Notes under the pieces: generated by a model | Database searches by the model: none | The model's input: the letters and a program-made list of their open reading frames with translations, nothing else | What the model was told of the DNA's origin: nothing | Translations under genes and position numbers: made by a program | Shown: one piece after another, positions 37,972-47,612 of the stretch | How the letters are laid out: each line of letters begins with the position of its first letter | How positions within the stretch are numbered: position 1 is the first letter of the stretch | From: JAHDCJ01 sp039028895 | GTDB lineage: Bacteria > Bacteroidota > Bacteroidia > Chitinophagales > Saprospiraceae | Reading direction: 5' to 3' | DNA: 60,538 nt | NCBI GenBank assembly: GCA_039028895.1 | Contig: JBCCHF010000040.1 | Coordinates: 1-60,538, forward strand

Positions 37972-38631
37972 ATGACTGCAAACAAAGTTATTATAGTTAG
38001 TGTATCTCTCTACTTGGTCCTTATGGCCTTATGTTCTGTTTGGTATTCCAATCAATCATTTACAAAAAGTGATGCGGCCGGGAATGGCATGGCAAGTGGA
38101 TTGACCTTCTTTTATGGGTTGGGCATATTATTCATTGTTGCCATTGTATTAACGATTTTCAATGCCTTTTTCTTCAGGGAAGTAACACAAACCTGGATAA
38201 AGTTTCTGTTTTTCCTTCCTCTCCTTTTGCCATTGCTCATCTTTAGTTATCAGTTTTTTGAGATCGGCAGGCCCAGCGCCGCAGATTTTGAGGACAGGTT
38301 TCGAAAGCTAACGATTGAAATCAGAGCATCGGAAAAAATAGATGGCGGTACATTGAGGTTCAAATCCTCAAATAGTAGTTCCTCTAGTAAATTAAGATAC
38401 TTAAGAACTGAAAATGATAGTTTTATCTACGAAAAAAGTACAGCCATTTCTTTTGGACATTATCGATGGATTCAACTGTTGTATGAAGACTTTGAATCCA
38501 AAATATACGAATTGGAAATTCCTGAAGAACCGGAACTGACACCATTCACAACCTGGGCATTCCTTTATGATATAAACATCGAAGACCAAGACACGGTCAG
38601 CGTTGAATTTAGATACAAGATTGAAGATTAA
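37972..38631 (+). CDS. Small membrane protein, unknown
   Basis: 219 residues. Three hydrophobic segments lie at about 5-25, 45-68 and 76-94. The remaining 120 residues, probably outside the membrane, are rich in serine and acidic residues (SSNSSSSSK; IPEEPELTP; IEDQDTVSVEFRYKIED) and look like a beta-rich domain. No family was recognised. It stands alone, with 290 bp of non-coding DNA upstream and a shared terminator downstream. Confidence 0.6.
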   Translation: MTANKVIIVSVSLYLVLMALCSVWYSNQSFTKSDAAGNGMASGLTFFYGLGILFIVAIVLTIFNAFFFREVTQTWIKFLFFLPLLLPLLIFSYQFFEIGRPSAADFEDRFRKLTIEIRASEKIDGGTLRFKSSNSSSSSKLRYLRTENDSFIYEKSTAISFGHYRWIQLLYEDFESKIYELEIPEEPELTPFTTWAFLYDINIEDQDTVSVEFRYKIED

Positions 38632-38632
38632 G

Positions 38633-38668
38633 AAAAAAGCCCCAAGTCTATTTGACTCGGGGCTTTTC
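38633..38668. terminator. Bidirectional terminator between convergent genes
   Basis: AAAAAAGCCCCAAGTC pairs with GACTCGGGGCTTTT with one mismatch. The A-run on one side and T-run on the other let it serve both the plus-strand gene ending at 38631 and the minus-strand protease ending at 38677. Confidence 0.75.
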
Positions 38669-38676
38669 CTGGTAAG

Positions 38677-41600
38677 TTATTTTTGAATCACCAGTTTCCT
38701 GGAAACGGATTCCAGTTCACTCGTCATTCTGACAAAGTAAATTGCAGATGACAATTTTTCAAGGTTCATATTGACCAATTGCTCTCCTGTCCGAAGGAAA
38801 TACTCATTAACGACCTGGCCATTAGCAGAGATAATCTCGATAGTTATATCTTTTGTTACAGCACGTTCAAAACTAACCTGGGTCATGGTTTGACCAGGAT
38901 TAGGATAAATTGTGAAACCGTTGCCATCAATAATGTTCTCGATTGAAGTACTTGTAACAGTGACCTCTTGCGTAATGGTACATGCGCCACCATTCAAAGT
39001 CAACGTAACCTGGTAAGTACCTGGCTCCGCGTAGGTGTGATCAGGGTTTTGGGTATTATCAACAGGACTATTATCACCAAAATCCCAGGACCATGAACTG
39101 GCATTGGTTGAAATATCTGTAAAGTCTACGGTTAAATCAGCAATTGCAAAATTAAAGTCAGCTTCAGAAACAGTGACCTCCACTTCTATCTTCGGACTCT
39201 CACATGGTAATTCCTGAACTTCCCAATTGTACAGGTAATAATAAAAATCAAGTGGTCCAGTAGTAGCTGAAGAACTTGTAAGGTCGACTACATTAGGGAT
39301 GGAATAAGGATAGCTGGTGTTTGCATTATTCCTGTAAAGGTCAATACTTGCTCCTCCAATGCTATATTCTCCTGGAGCCGGGATAAGTAAGTCGAGCGTT
39401 ACAGTTGATGGTCCCGCTGGCACATTAATAGTAACTACCTCTACAACATTTCCACCTCCGTTGGCAGCATCCCAAAGTGTTATTGGCCTTGGTCCGGGAG
39501 ACCCGGCATCGACCCAAACTGACTTAAGAATAAATGGTTTATGTGCCGTGAAATTGATGGTCCCTGTAAATCCGGTATTATGGTAACCACCTGTTGAGAA
39601 AGAACCATCAACAGGACCTACGAACTGAGGCGGAAGTTCCACAAGATTTGAGGCCATATAAGTTGTGTTATCTGCTAATACAGGGGTGGTATAATCGCCT
39701 GTACCCAGTAAAACATCTCCTGATTCATCATACCAAGCAATCGTTCCTGATGCTGTGCCTGAAAGGGTTGCTGCCTCTCCACTACAAATATTAATATCAC
39801 TTGCAACAGGATTATCCGGCAGACTGATATTCACAATCTGGGTGTACATATCACTTCCTATTTCATTGGAAGCGGTAAGGACTACGGTGTATGTTCCACT
39901 GTTTTCATAAGTGTGAAACGGGTTTTGCTCATCTGAAGAATTCCCATCTCCAAAGTCCCATTGCCATGTTTGTGGAATATCGGTAGACAAATCAGAGAAA
40001 CTAACATCTCCCGAACAGAACGAAGACACGATATGTGTAAATTCTGCTGTTGGTGCTGAAGTTGGAGTAAGACAAACAGGCGGAAGATCAAATGCTTCTG
40101 TAACTGTTGTACCTCCTTGTGAGGTTGCACTAAAACCAATTCCCCTCATGGCAAAGGCTTGCCAAATCAGGCATTCGTTAGCCCCGTTGTATAGTAATTG
40201 ATCAGCAGCAAGAATAGCGTCCCTGCCCTGGATAAAATCAGTGCCGCAAGGCGTAAGTTTAAGACTCTCAATGACAAGCTGCATAGCGATGTTATTCCCG
40301 CCAGTACCGCTGTAAAGATCAGGATCGAATCCATCCTGGGCAATCAGATCCCAGGTCATATCCCAAAGCGCAGTACACCAAACAAATCCAACACCGTGTG
40401 GGATGGAAACATTGCTGATATCCGCATAAGTATAATTGTTTATCGAAAAGTCAGTGCTGTACGGTGCTGGTCGAATGCCTCCTCCTGTAGTAGGTTGACC
40501 AGTTGCGAATGTTCCAACACCTCTAATATCTGAAGCCATATCACCTGGCTCTATAGTCATGATCAAACCGAAATAGTCTGACCAGCCTTCGCCCATTTGT
40601 TGATCGGTGAAAAGACAACCAGTATTGCTTGGTCCACCTACAAGACGATTGGAAATCCCGTGCCCGTATTCGTGAGCCACAATCACATTGTCAAAATCGC
40701 CATCCCTGTCAAAGGAAGCATTGGTATTTTGAATAGTCCCGTTAATAGTAGTTCCATTATTCAATTCATTAGCAAGAAGGGTCCCGTCATCATTCGAAAT
40801 CATGATTGACGGAATCGTAATTGTGGTCGAATTACCCCCCATGTTAATCGGTGCGCCTGCCACATTATTTACGATGATTACTGCGACAGCACCTGCATCT
40901 TGTGCGGCTTGTACTTTTTCAACAAAGGTGCAATCCCCTCTTCGAATGACACCAATTTTACCGACAATCTGTGCTGCATTGGTTATTGGCGAACAGGCAT
41001 CATAAATATCAGGTGCCACACCGTCCTCAACCAATACCAGATCAGCTGTAATGGGAGTCGCAGGTACGCCTGGGCCAAAGGTAGCTTCCGAGGCCTGGTA
41101 TACTCCAGCGACACTGCCCGGGCTGTTAACTGTTAACAGATCTGTCAGGCCCGATCCACCTGTCCATAAATACATTTGCATCCTCGGATTAAAACCATCA
41201 TCAGGGGTACCGAAGTTAGCATTATTGGTTCCTGAACCGTCCTGAGCCTCGGCGTTCACATAATCACTACCGGCACCTTGTCCTGAATAGTTGATTTCCT
41301 GGAAGTTGCCGCTCGCTTCATCAAATCCGTATTGAAACCAGACGTCATGCATGATATTATTCATGTAAAATAACTGTGTGATCGCCGCATCTTCATACCC
41401 TACAGGTTGTTGGTTGAAGTCCAGTGGAAAGTCAAAATCCAGATTAAGGCCACCATCCGGGGCGTAACCTGGCACATTATTCGCATCTCTGTCTTCGTAG
41501 GCAAATACATTATTTCCCCTGGTTGTGGTGTATTCAGGACCAGCTACACCATTATCGTCGTGCCAGCCGAAAGGAGAAGCAACCAGGTCTGCAGGGTCTA

Positions 41601-42396
41601 CCTCGAGTGTCCTGCTTCCATGATTGGGACTTTCAATCGGCAGTGCATAAACCCTATAACTGTCTGGTGCCTCTGAGTTGTTTTTAAAGAAGTCAACCTC
41701 TTCAGTTGCACGGTGGTGTTTATGAGAAGTAGAACAAACGTGGCCCTTCGATTCGGCAGGGCCAAAATTACAGCTAAGTATCAAGTTGTTTTTATCAATG
41801 ATTTGTCCTGTAACCGCATCTACTCTCATTGACCACCAATGTTCATCGCTAAGTTCGTAGATCACCATATGCCATGCCAGGGTGAGCTGTCCTTCCTGCA
41901 CGGGTTGATAAACCAATTCCACTTTTATATCCTGTGTGGAAATATCTCCGCCTTCAAAAATGGAGATATAAGGAGATTGTTGTTCTTTTTGGATCAATTG
42001 TTCATTGGATGATAAACTAAGTTGCTGCACTGCCTTCCTGATAGCCGATTCCGCTGAGATAGCAGGCTTAGCCCGGTTTATTCTTTTTGAAATATCAGTT
42101 TCCAGACTGTTGCCGAAATGGGCTACTTTACCATCTTTCAAAGCAAAATTAGCGACCCCATTGTATATCTCAACATTGTTGAAATACTGCTGAATGTAGA
42201 CGTGCTCAGCACCAGATTGCTTAGATGTATGACTGTCGTAAACCCGCCAATCCAGCATATCGGTATCTGAATAGTTTATGGATTTTTGATTGCCTTCCAA
42301 ATAGGCAGCGATGATATCAATTGAAGATTGAGCAAACAAGGTAACATTCAGGAAACTGAATATGATACATAAAAAAACAGGGTAATACTTATTCAT
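38677..42396 (-). CDS. Secreted M36 fungalysin-like metalloprotease with PA, PKD and T9SS domains
   Basis: 1,239 residues. A signal peptide (to LFAQ) is followed by an FTP-type propeptide (about 40-210). The catalytic region contains HEYGHGISNRLVGG (zinc ligands H575 and H579, catalytic E576) and the third ligand in GEGWSDYFG. A protease-associated (PA) domain sits inside the catalytic unit (about 430-560: RRGDCTFVEKVQAAQDAGA), as in other bacterial fungalysin-like enzymes. Then come a PKD domain (WQWDFGDGNSSDEQNP), an Ig-like and a jelly-roll-like segment, a second PKD (WSWDFGDNSP) and a T9SS tail (YPNPGQTM). It should be exported through T9SS and digest extracellular protein. It stands alone. 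Family assignment is firm; the substrate is unknown. Confidence 0.92.
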   Translation of the reverse strand: MNKYYPVFLCIIFSFLNVTLFAQSSIDIIAAYLEGNQKSINYSDTDMLDWRVYDSHTSKQSGAEHVYIQQYFNNVEIYNGVANFALKDGKVAHFGNSLETDISKRINRAKPAISAESAIRKAVQQLSLSSNEQLIQKEQQSPYISIFEGGDISTQDIKVELVYQPVQEGQLTLAWHMVIYELSDEHWWSMRVDAVTGQIIDKNNLILSCNFGPAESKGHVCSTSHKHHRATEEVDFFKNNSEAPDSYRVYALPIESPNHGSRTLEVDPADLVASPFGWHDDNGVAGPEYTTTRGNNVFAYEDRDANNVPGYAPDGGLNLDFDFPLDFNQQPVGYEDAAITQLFYMNNIMHDVWFQYGFDEASGNFQEINYSGQGAGSDYVNAEAQDGSGTNNANFGTPDDGFNPRMQMYLWTGGSGLTDLLTVNSPGSVAGVYQASEATFGPGVPATPITADLVLVEDGVAPDIYDACSPITNAAQIVGKIGVIRRGDCTFVEKVQAAQDAGAVAVIIVNNVAGAPINMGGNSTTITIPSIMISNDDGTLLANELNNGTTINGTIQNTNASFDRDGDFDNVIVAHEYGHGISNRLVGGPSNTGCLFTDQQMGEGWSDYFGLIMTIEPGDMASDIRGVGTFATGQPTTGGGIRPAPYSTDFSINNYTYADISNVSIPHGVGFVWCTALWDMTWDLIAQDGFDPDLYSGTGGNNIAMQLVIESLKLTPCGTDFIQGRDAILAADQLLYNGANECLIWQAFAMRGIGFSATSQGGTTVTEAFDLPPVCLTPTSAPTAEFTHIVSSFCSGDVSFSDLSTDIPQTWQWDFGDGNSSDEQNPFHTYENSGTYTVVLTASNEIGSDMYTQIVNISLPDNPVASDINICSGEAATLSGTASGTIAWYDESGDVLLGTGDYTTPVLADNTTYMASNLVELPPQFVGPVDGSFSTGGYHNTGFTGTINFTAHKPFILKSVWVDAGSPGPRPITLWDAANGGGNVVEVVTINVPAGPSTVTLDLLIPAPGEYSIGGASIDLYRNNANTSYPYSIPNVVDLTSSSATTGPLDFYYYLYNWEVQELPCESPKIEVEVTVSEADFNFAIADLTVDFTDISTNASSWSWDFGDNSPVDNTQNPDHTYAEPGTYQVTLTLNGGACTITQEVTVTSTSIENIIDGNGFTIYPNPGQTMTQVSFERAVTKDITIEIISANGQVVNEYFLRTGEQLVNMNLEKLSSAIYFVRMTSELESVSRKLVIQK

Positions 42397-42530
42397 GGTT
42401 TAGGCATTATAAATTGATCTACAGGGTTGGCGGCAGGGTAATCTGGATGTCTGCAGGATTGGTTAAATGGTAACCGATCCAATGCGGCTTTAAAATTACT
42501 CTTTTTCAGGTAATCTGAGGTTTTTCTCAA

Positions 42531-42566
42531 AAAAAAAGCCTCAAATCGAATAGATTTAAGGCTTTT
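42531..42566 (-). terminator. Terminator of the zincin-like gene
   Basis: AAAAGCCTCAAATC pairs with GATTTAAGGCTTTT with one mismatch; the minus-strand 3' flank is a run of nine T. It lies 45 bp past the stop at 42612. Confidence 0.8.
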
Positions 42567-42611
42567 AATGAAGATTAACCAACCGTATTATATTCCTGAA
42601 ATAATCTCTTT

Positions 42612-44318
42612 CTACCAGGTTTGCCAAAAATGTATTAGCGCATTGAATTGGCCATTTTGTGGCATTGTCGATTTGTCCTGGTTAAATAATTTCCATTTCC
42701 CGGCAGTAGGCCAAACCCCTAAAGGACCGGCATTTGCTTTGTTGTGGCGGCCGTAATTCCAGGTTACTAGCAAAAGGTCTTCATCTTGAAATGCAATTTT
42801 ATACCCTGTATCGGTTATATGTCCTGAAACTGTTGAAGCAGTTGTTGGTCCGGAATTATACAACCATTCACCATATCCAGCTGCATCACTTATGGCATTA
42901 GGATCTTTGATGATCAATATATTAAAGGCCAGGTTTTCTGTTGGCATAGGAGAGAAATCCTGGGTATAAATCTTCCACCTTCCATTTCTGTAAATTACCC
43001 CGGTTTCCGACTTGAGGCCAGCCCTTAGCGGATTCAAAATTACCGGTGTGATAAAAATCTGGGCTTTAGGGTTATCGTTACTCAGCGGATGGTCAATAAT
43101 CGTTTCATGCCCCTTTGTTAAGGCAGGGTCAACATTCATCCTGACCACTTGTGCTTTTCCCGCCATCTGCCTGTTAAATGATGGCATATGCATATTAAAA
43201 ACATTGAATTTGGCATTCTTTGGAATGGGTCGGTTGTTAAGATTCTTGATCTGCCATTTGGTTCCTTTTCCCTTACCAATTGAAGTAACACCAACAGGGC
43301 TTGGATTATAGGGTCCATAACTACCAAAGTTTTGGGTCAGAAAAACTGCCAGATCTTCGGCTGAAGCAGGAATAAAGTTTGCAATTTCATGCGTTGTAGG
43401 AAAATAAGTCCTTACAGCAAGGTTGGTTGGCAAAGGGATCATGTTGACTGACCTTTCAGCTTCATGTTTAAAAGCATTGATCTTGGGCATTTTGTTAAGG
43501 TTGATACAGATATCTTCAAGAATTGCATCGTATGCGTAAGCTTGTTTTTCATAAAAATTATCCTCATAGCCATGCAGCGCATATTCTGCAAGGTAAGTAG
43601 TCGAGAAATAATCCCAGCCCTTGGTGCGCGTTTGCCAAACGTGAATCAATTCATGGGCCCAAAGTGCCAATTGTGAACATTCATTTCGCTCAAACAGTTT
43701 AGGGTCAATAATAATCAGGTCAAACCAACATCGGCCAGTCTTTTCACCACCCACCCAAAGTAACTTAGCTTCAGGCTTGTTTTTACTGATCCATACTGTA
43801 TTATCGATGTCTTCATCTGTAAATGGGAAGTCATATTCTCTATCCAGTAATTTCAATTTTTGCCTGATACTAAATGGTAAAGGCTCGGCAACACGCTTGG
43901 CTGCTTCAACCTCTCGCTTCAGCATTTGGCCCAATACATCGAAAGGACCGCTAAATCCACGGATGGGGTTCATCGTATGTTCTATGTATCGTCTTAATGC
44001 CTTCCTTGGCTCCATTTCGAAGCATTGTCGTGTGGCTTTAATTTCATTGACTGCTTCCTTGATGACTTCTTTTTGTACGATATAGCATTCCGGATGCACT
44101 TTCCAGGATGGTGCACAGCACTGCGGCATAGCCAGGCACTTTGCAAAATTCCGAGGTTTCCTAGGATTAAAAATCCGCACTTTCTTTTCTACGGTAACCC
44201 CAGGTTTAAAGATGTTATCAATCATGTCTTCACAAATGGTAAGCTGAGCATCTAATTGGTTCGGAATAAAGAAAGAGGCAATAATGATGGTAGCTACCAC
44301 ACTAAATCTGATATTCAT
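42612..44318 (-). CDS. Exported zincin-like (DUF4157-like) protein with three C-terminal DUF7452-like repeats
   Basis: 568 residues. The signal peptide ends at about 24. Residues about 60-290 are cysteine-containing and hold WAHELIHVWQ with H222, E223 and H226, then FYEKQAYAYD about 45 residues on, which supplies the third zinc ligand in DUF4157-type putative peptidases. Residues about 330-568 contain three repeats of 60-70 residues, each ending in a KWQIKNLNNRPIPKNAKFNVF-like stretch (also GRWKIYTQDFSPMP and GKWKLFNQDKSTMP), resembling DUF7452. It is followed by a terminator and preceded by a gene of unknown function 27 bp upstream, so the two form an operon. No T9SS tail. Proteolysis is inferred from the motif only. 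Confidence 0.7.
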   Translation of the reverse strand: MNIRFSVVATIIIASFFIPNQLDAQLTICEDMIDNIFKPGVTVEKKVRIFNPRKPRNFAKCLAMPQCCAPSWKVHPECYIVQKEVIKEAVNEIKATRQCFEMEPRKALRRYIEHTMNPIRGFSGPFDVLGQMLKREVEAAKRVAEPLPFSIRQKLKLLDREYDFPFTDEDIDNTVWISKNKPEAKLLWVGGEKTGRCWFDLIIIDPKLFERNECSQLALWAHELIHVWQTRTKGWDYFSTTYLAEYALHGYEDNFYEKQAYAYDAILEDICINLNKMPKINAFKHEAERSVNMIPLPTNLAVRTYFPTTHEIANFIPASAEDLAVFLTQNFGSYGPYNPSPVGVTSIGKGKGTKWQIKNLNNRPIPKNAKFNVFNMHMPSFNRQMAGKAQVVRMNVDPALTKGHETIIDHPLSNDNPKAQIFITPVILNPLRAGLKSETGVIYRNGRWKIYTQDFSPMPTENLAFNILIIKDPNAISDAAGYGEWLYNSGPTTASTVSGHITDTGYKIAFQDEDLLLVTWNYGRHNKANAGPLGVWPTAGKWKLFNQDKSTMPQNGQFNALIHFWQTW

Positions 44319-44344
44319 AATAATCGATTTTTTGGCTAACTGGA

Positions 44345-44920
44345 TTAAGAGATATTGATAATAAAATAGTGAGGAAAAGTCCTTTCCTGACTAGCCATCA
44401 AGGTTTTGTAGAACACGCAAAGTAAAAGTCTTCCACGCTGCCCTATTCTCAGCTGGATTTGATTCTCCCCTTTCAGGTTAACATTGGCGCCGGTTTCCGG
44501 ATGCTTCATGATCCATTTGTGCTTTTGCCGCTGATGGCTGCCTCCTGATGTATTATAATGCCAGGTAAAGGGCTCAGGGTGTTCGACAATTTCAACCTGC
44601 ATATTTCTGCCTTCATGGTTGGCAGGGAAAAATTGGGAATTATATCCCCAGTCACTCAAAAAATACAACTTGCGAATTACCTGTTTCTTGTAATTGCCAA
44701 CCTTGAGATTAATATTGAATGTTTCACCAACCCTGACTTCACCTGGTACACGAAACTCTGTACTGAACTCATCACGAAAAAATCTTATATCCGATGCATC
44801 TATTTTATCAAATTCTTCATTCGGATCTGCTAAAACTTGTTGGGGAAAACATATACCCCCTAACAAACCCAGTAACCCTGCACCTGACAATGCAAGCATT
44901 TTTCTTCTTGTCTGATTCAT
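44345..44920 (-). CDS. Exported protein with Tat-like signal, partner of the zincin-like gene
   Basis: 191 residues. The start MNQTRRKMLALSGAGLLGLLGG has paired arginines followed by a hydrophobic stretch and VLADP, which looks like a Tat or Sec signal. The mature part is a single beta-rich domain (about 45-190: RVPGEVRVGETFNINLKV; KHKWIMKHPETGANVNL; RGRLLLCVFYKT) without a family I know. It lies upstream of the zincin-like gene with 27 bp between, so they are probably co-transcribed; it could be an inhibitor, chaperone or substrate carrier of that protein. The operon is inferred from spacing only. Confidence 0.6.
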   Translation of the reverse strand: MNQTRRKMLALSGAGLLGLLGGICFPQQVLADPNEEFDKIDASDIRFFRDEFSTEFRVPGEVRVGETFNINLKVGNYKKQVIRKLYFLSDWGYNSQFFPANHEGRNMQVEIVEHPEPFTWHYNTSGGSHQRQKHKWIMKHPETGANVNLKGENQIQLRIGQRGRLLLCVFYKTLMASQERTFPHYFIINIS

Positions 44921-45120
44921 TTTTATATCGGTTAAATGTTATAAAACAGCTTCCCATGTATTTCGGAAAGCAACTCATATCACTTACAAGTTGTAACTCT
45001 TAAGAGCAACATAAAACCTTTACTTGGCAGGTGGTTATTTAGGCCAATAACTTGGCAGAACGTCAATAGTAGATCATATTCGTAAGTTATGGCTATAGAG
45101 TGCCAGTTGTTGGCAGGCAA

Positions 45121-45861
45121 TTATCTGATCATCGCCATCAAGGCTTCTTTCCTGTTTCTGGAAACGTTTAGGTTTGCACCGTCAACCATAATGACATAAC
45201 CGCCATCTCCTCGAATGTACTTTACAGTGTGATTAAGATTTATCAGATAAGAATGATGGATACGGCAAAACGGATGATCAATGACTAGAGCTTCCATCTC
45301 CTTAAGCGAACGAACGATGTACATACTTTTCTTGTTGCTAAGAAAAACCTTCGTATAGCTACCATCAGCCTCACAATACAGGATATCCTTTACCAGGATA
45401 AAATCAAACCCTTCTTTTACAGGTAAGGCTACACGCTGCGATGGAGTTTGGGACGACATATTATTTACAAGGACTTCAAGCTGTTGCTTTGAAAAGGCCG
45501 GATGATTTTTTTCGACCACTTTTTGTACTGCATTTTGAAGGTCTTCAGCATCAATTGGTTTTAGAAGGTAATCTACAGCGCTCATGCGGAAAGCTTTTAC
45601 AGCAAATTGATCATAAGCAGTCGTGAAGACGACATCAAACTCAATATTATCAACCAATTCAAGCATCTCGAATCCATTCATCCATGGCATTTCGATATCG
45701 AGAAAAACAAGGTCGGGTTTATATTTTTTGATGGCCTTGAGGCCTTCCTTTCCAGATTGGCATTTCGCGACAATTATTACCTGGGGACAATGATCTTGCA
45801 AGTCCAGTCTGAGGCTGTCAAGACATTTTGGTTCGTCATCAATGAGGATAGATTTCAGCAT
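45121..45861 (-). CDS. LytTR-family response regulator
   Basis: 246 residues. Receiver domain at 1-118: acidic pair D8-D9, phospho-acceptor D55 in LVFLDIEM, T80-T81 in VVFTTAY and K101 in YLLKPID. LytTR DNA-binding domain at about 140-246 (ILVKDILYCEADGSYTKVFL; FCRIHHSYLINL; VDGANLNVSRNRK). It acts as a transcription factor responding to the sensor kinase encoded 12 bp upstream. All key residues are present, unlike the broken regulator at 33183. It ends before a 200-bp gap without a clear terminator. Confidence 0.88.
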   Translation of the reverse strand: MLKSILIDDEPKCLDSLRLDLQDHCPQVIIVAKCQSGKEGLKAIKKYKPDLVFLDIEMPWMNGFEMLELVDNIEFDVVFTTAYDQFAVKAFRMSAVDYLLKPIDAEDLQNAVQKVVEKNHPAFSKQQLEVLVNNMSSQTPSQRVALPVKEGFDFILVKDILYCEADGSYTKVFLSNKKSMYIVRSLKEMEALVIDHPFCRIHHSYLINLNHTVKYIRGDGGYVIMVDGANLNVSRNRKEALMAMIR

Positions 45862-45873
45862 AATACTTTGACT

Positions 45874-47490
45874 TTAAGGTACATAAATCTCGATTCGGGT
45901 ACCCTTGGACTTGTCGATCACTTTAATTTCACAATTTTTGTTTTGTAATCTCAATCGCTGTTTTGTTATTTGCATACCTTTTGAGCGATGCGCAAGTGCT
46001 GTTTTTGATTTTATTTGTGCAGATCTCATTCTACCTATCCCATCATCCTCAATTATGCATTTTAAACCTGCACCGTGGTCCTCAATTCGTAACAGAACAT
46101 TGCCCTTTTCTTCGAGGTGCATTATCCCATGCCAGATAGCATTCTCAAGAAATGGTTGAAACACCATGGGTGGTATCAGAACCTCGTCAAGAGCCTTACT
46201 GGAAAAAATGTTGATCTGATAATCAAATTTATCCTCAAATCTTAATTTTTCAAGCTGTAGATATAGTTCGGCTATTTCAAGTTCGTCAGCAATGGAAATT
46301 AGTTTTTTATCGGAAATATTAAGTACCTCCCTTATCATTTTCGAAAAACGTCCAAGGTAGGTTATTGCTCCTTTTTTCTGATCAGACTGGATTAATTGTT
46401 TAATGGAATTCAAACTGTTAAATATAAAGTGAGGGTTGATTTGAGCATGTAATGCCTTGAGTTCCAAATCCGCAAGTTGCTGCCTGACCTTTTCTTCTTT
46501 TTTATACACATGGATCCTCCAGTAAAACAACCCAAAAATCAAACTGATCATTGCTGCTGCTACCAATAATCTAAACCATGCTGTTTGCCAGAAAGGTGGT
46601 TTTATCACGATCTCCATTTGTCTGGCTTTACTGATCCATCTCCCTTCATGATTGGATGCCTTTACCGAAAACCGATACTTTCCCGGAGCAAGATTGGCGT
46701 AACTGGCAGTGGTGCGATTGTCAGAAGGATAAACCCAGTCATGGTCAACACCACTTAGCTGCCATGCGAACCGATTTTTTGAAGATCGTTGATAGCTCAC
46801 ATCCGTGAAGCTTATCGTAACGAAATTTTGGTCGTAATCAAGATTTATGGTTTCCTGGTAATCGATATGATTATCCAACTCCATTTCCTTTTCAAATAGC
46901 CTGATCGAAGTAAAAGCGATTTGAGGTTCAGGGCTATTAAACATGTCGTTTGGCTGAAAATGATGGAATCCTTTGCTGGTTCTGAATAACAATTTTCCGT
47001 CAGGGAATTCCTCAAAACCGCCGTCAATGTAATCGGGGTAAAGGCCGTCTTTTCGATTGTAAACAAGGAATTGATTTTTATCTTCCTTCAATAATCCCAA
47101 TCCCTTCGAAGTACCTGCCCAGAGATCACCTGTGGAGGAAAACTTCAAAGTGAAAACATTTAGAGACGGTAAGCCGTCAACCATATCGTATGTCCTGGTA
47201 ATAGTCTGTTTATCAGGATCAATGACCTGGATGCCATGCGCAAACATCCCCAGCACTAATTGCCCTTCAGTATTGACAGCAATATCCGCAATTTGGCCAG
47301 CAATCTCTAGTACACCTCTTTGGCCCGGATTTGATGGGAAAAAAGTGAAGGTTTCAGAAGTTATTGAAAACTTGAATAATCCTTCTACAGTATTAAACCA
47401 TATATTGGCATTAAGGTCTTCAGTCAAATTGGAAATCGATCCTGATTTTTCTCTCCCATTCAAACTGGTTATTGAAAACGTAAACACCAT
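45874..47490 (-). CDS. Kinase half of the split propeller histidine kinase
   Basis: 538 residues in the third frame: the last propeller repeats, the Y_Y_Y domain, the transmembrane helix and the complete kinase core with the phospho-acceptor His in HAQINPHF and an ATPase end (RIEIYVP). It lacks a signal peptide, so if the breaks are real this piece would not be exported correctly. See the full locus entry for the joins. Confidence 0.6.
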   Translation of the reverse strand: MVFTFSITSLNGREKSGSISNLTEDLNANIWFNTVEGLFKFSITSETFTFFPSNPGQRGVLEIAGQIADIAVNTEGQLVLGMFAHGIQVIDPDKQTITRTYDMVDGLPSLNVFTLKFSSTGDLWAGTSKGLGLLKEDKNQFLVYNRKDGLYPDYIDGGFEEFPDGKLLFRTSKGFHHFQPNDMFNSPEPQIAFTSIRLFEKEMELDNHIDYQETINLDYDQNFVTISFTDVSYQRSSKNRFAWQLSGVDHDWVYPSDNRTTASYANLAPGKYRFSVKASNHEGRWISKARQMEIVIKPPFWQTAWFRLLVAAAMISLIFGLFYWRIHVYKKEEKVRQQLADLELKALHAQINPHFIFNSLNSIKQLIQSDQKKGAITYLGRFSKMIREVLNISDKKLISIADELEIAELYLQLEKLRFEDKFDYQINIFSSKALDEVLIPPMVFQPFLENAIWHGIMHLEEKGNVLLRIEDHGAGLKCIIEDDGIGRMRSAQIKSKTALAHRSKGMQITKQRLRLQNKNCEIKVIDKSKGTRIEIYVP

Positions 47491-47612
47491 CTGTGAGATG
47501 ACCGGTAACCCAAATATTGTTTTCTGGTGATAAATATAGCAGTGACGTGATAAAGTCTTCCCTTAGACCAGAATCTTCTTCGTCTCTTACTGCTTTGAAT
47601 CGAAAGTGGTTC

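Noticed and set aside
38340..38380. GGTTCAAATCC-like stretch resembling a tRNA T-arm
   Set aside because: It lies within a protein-coding region and no cloverleaf can be folded around it.
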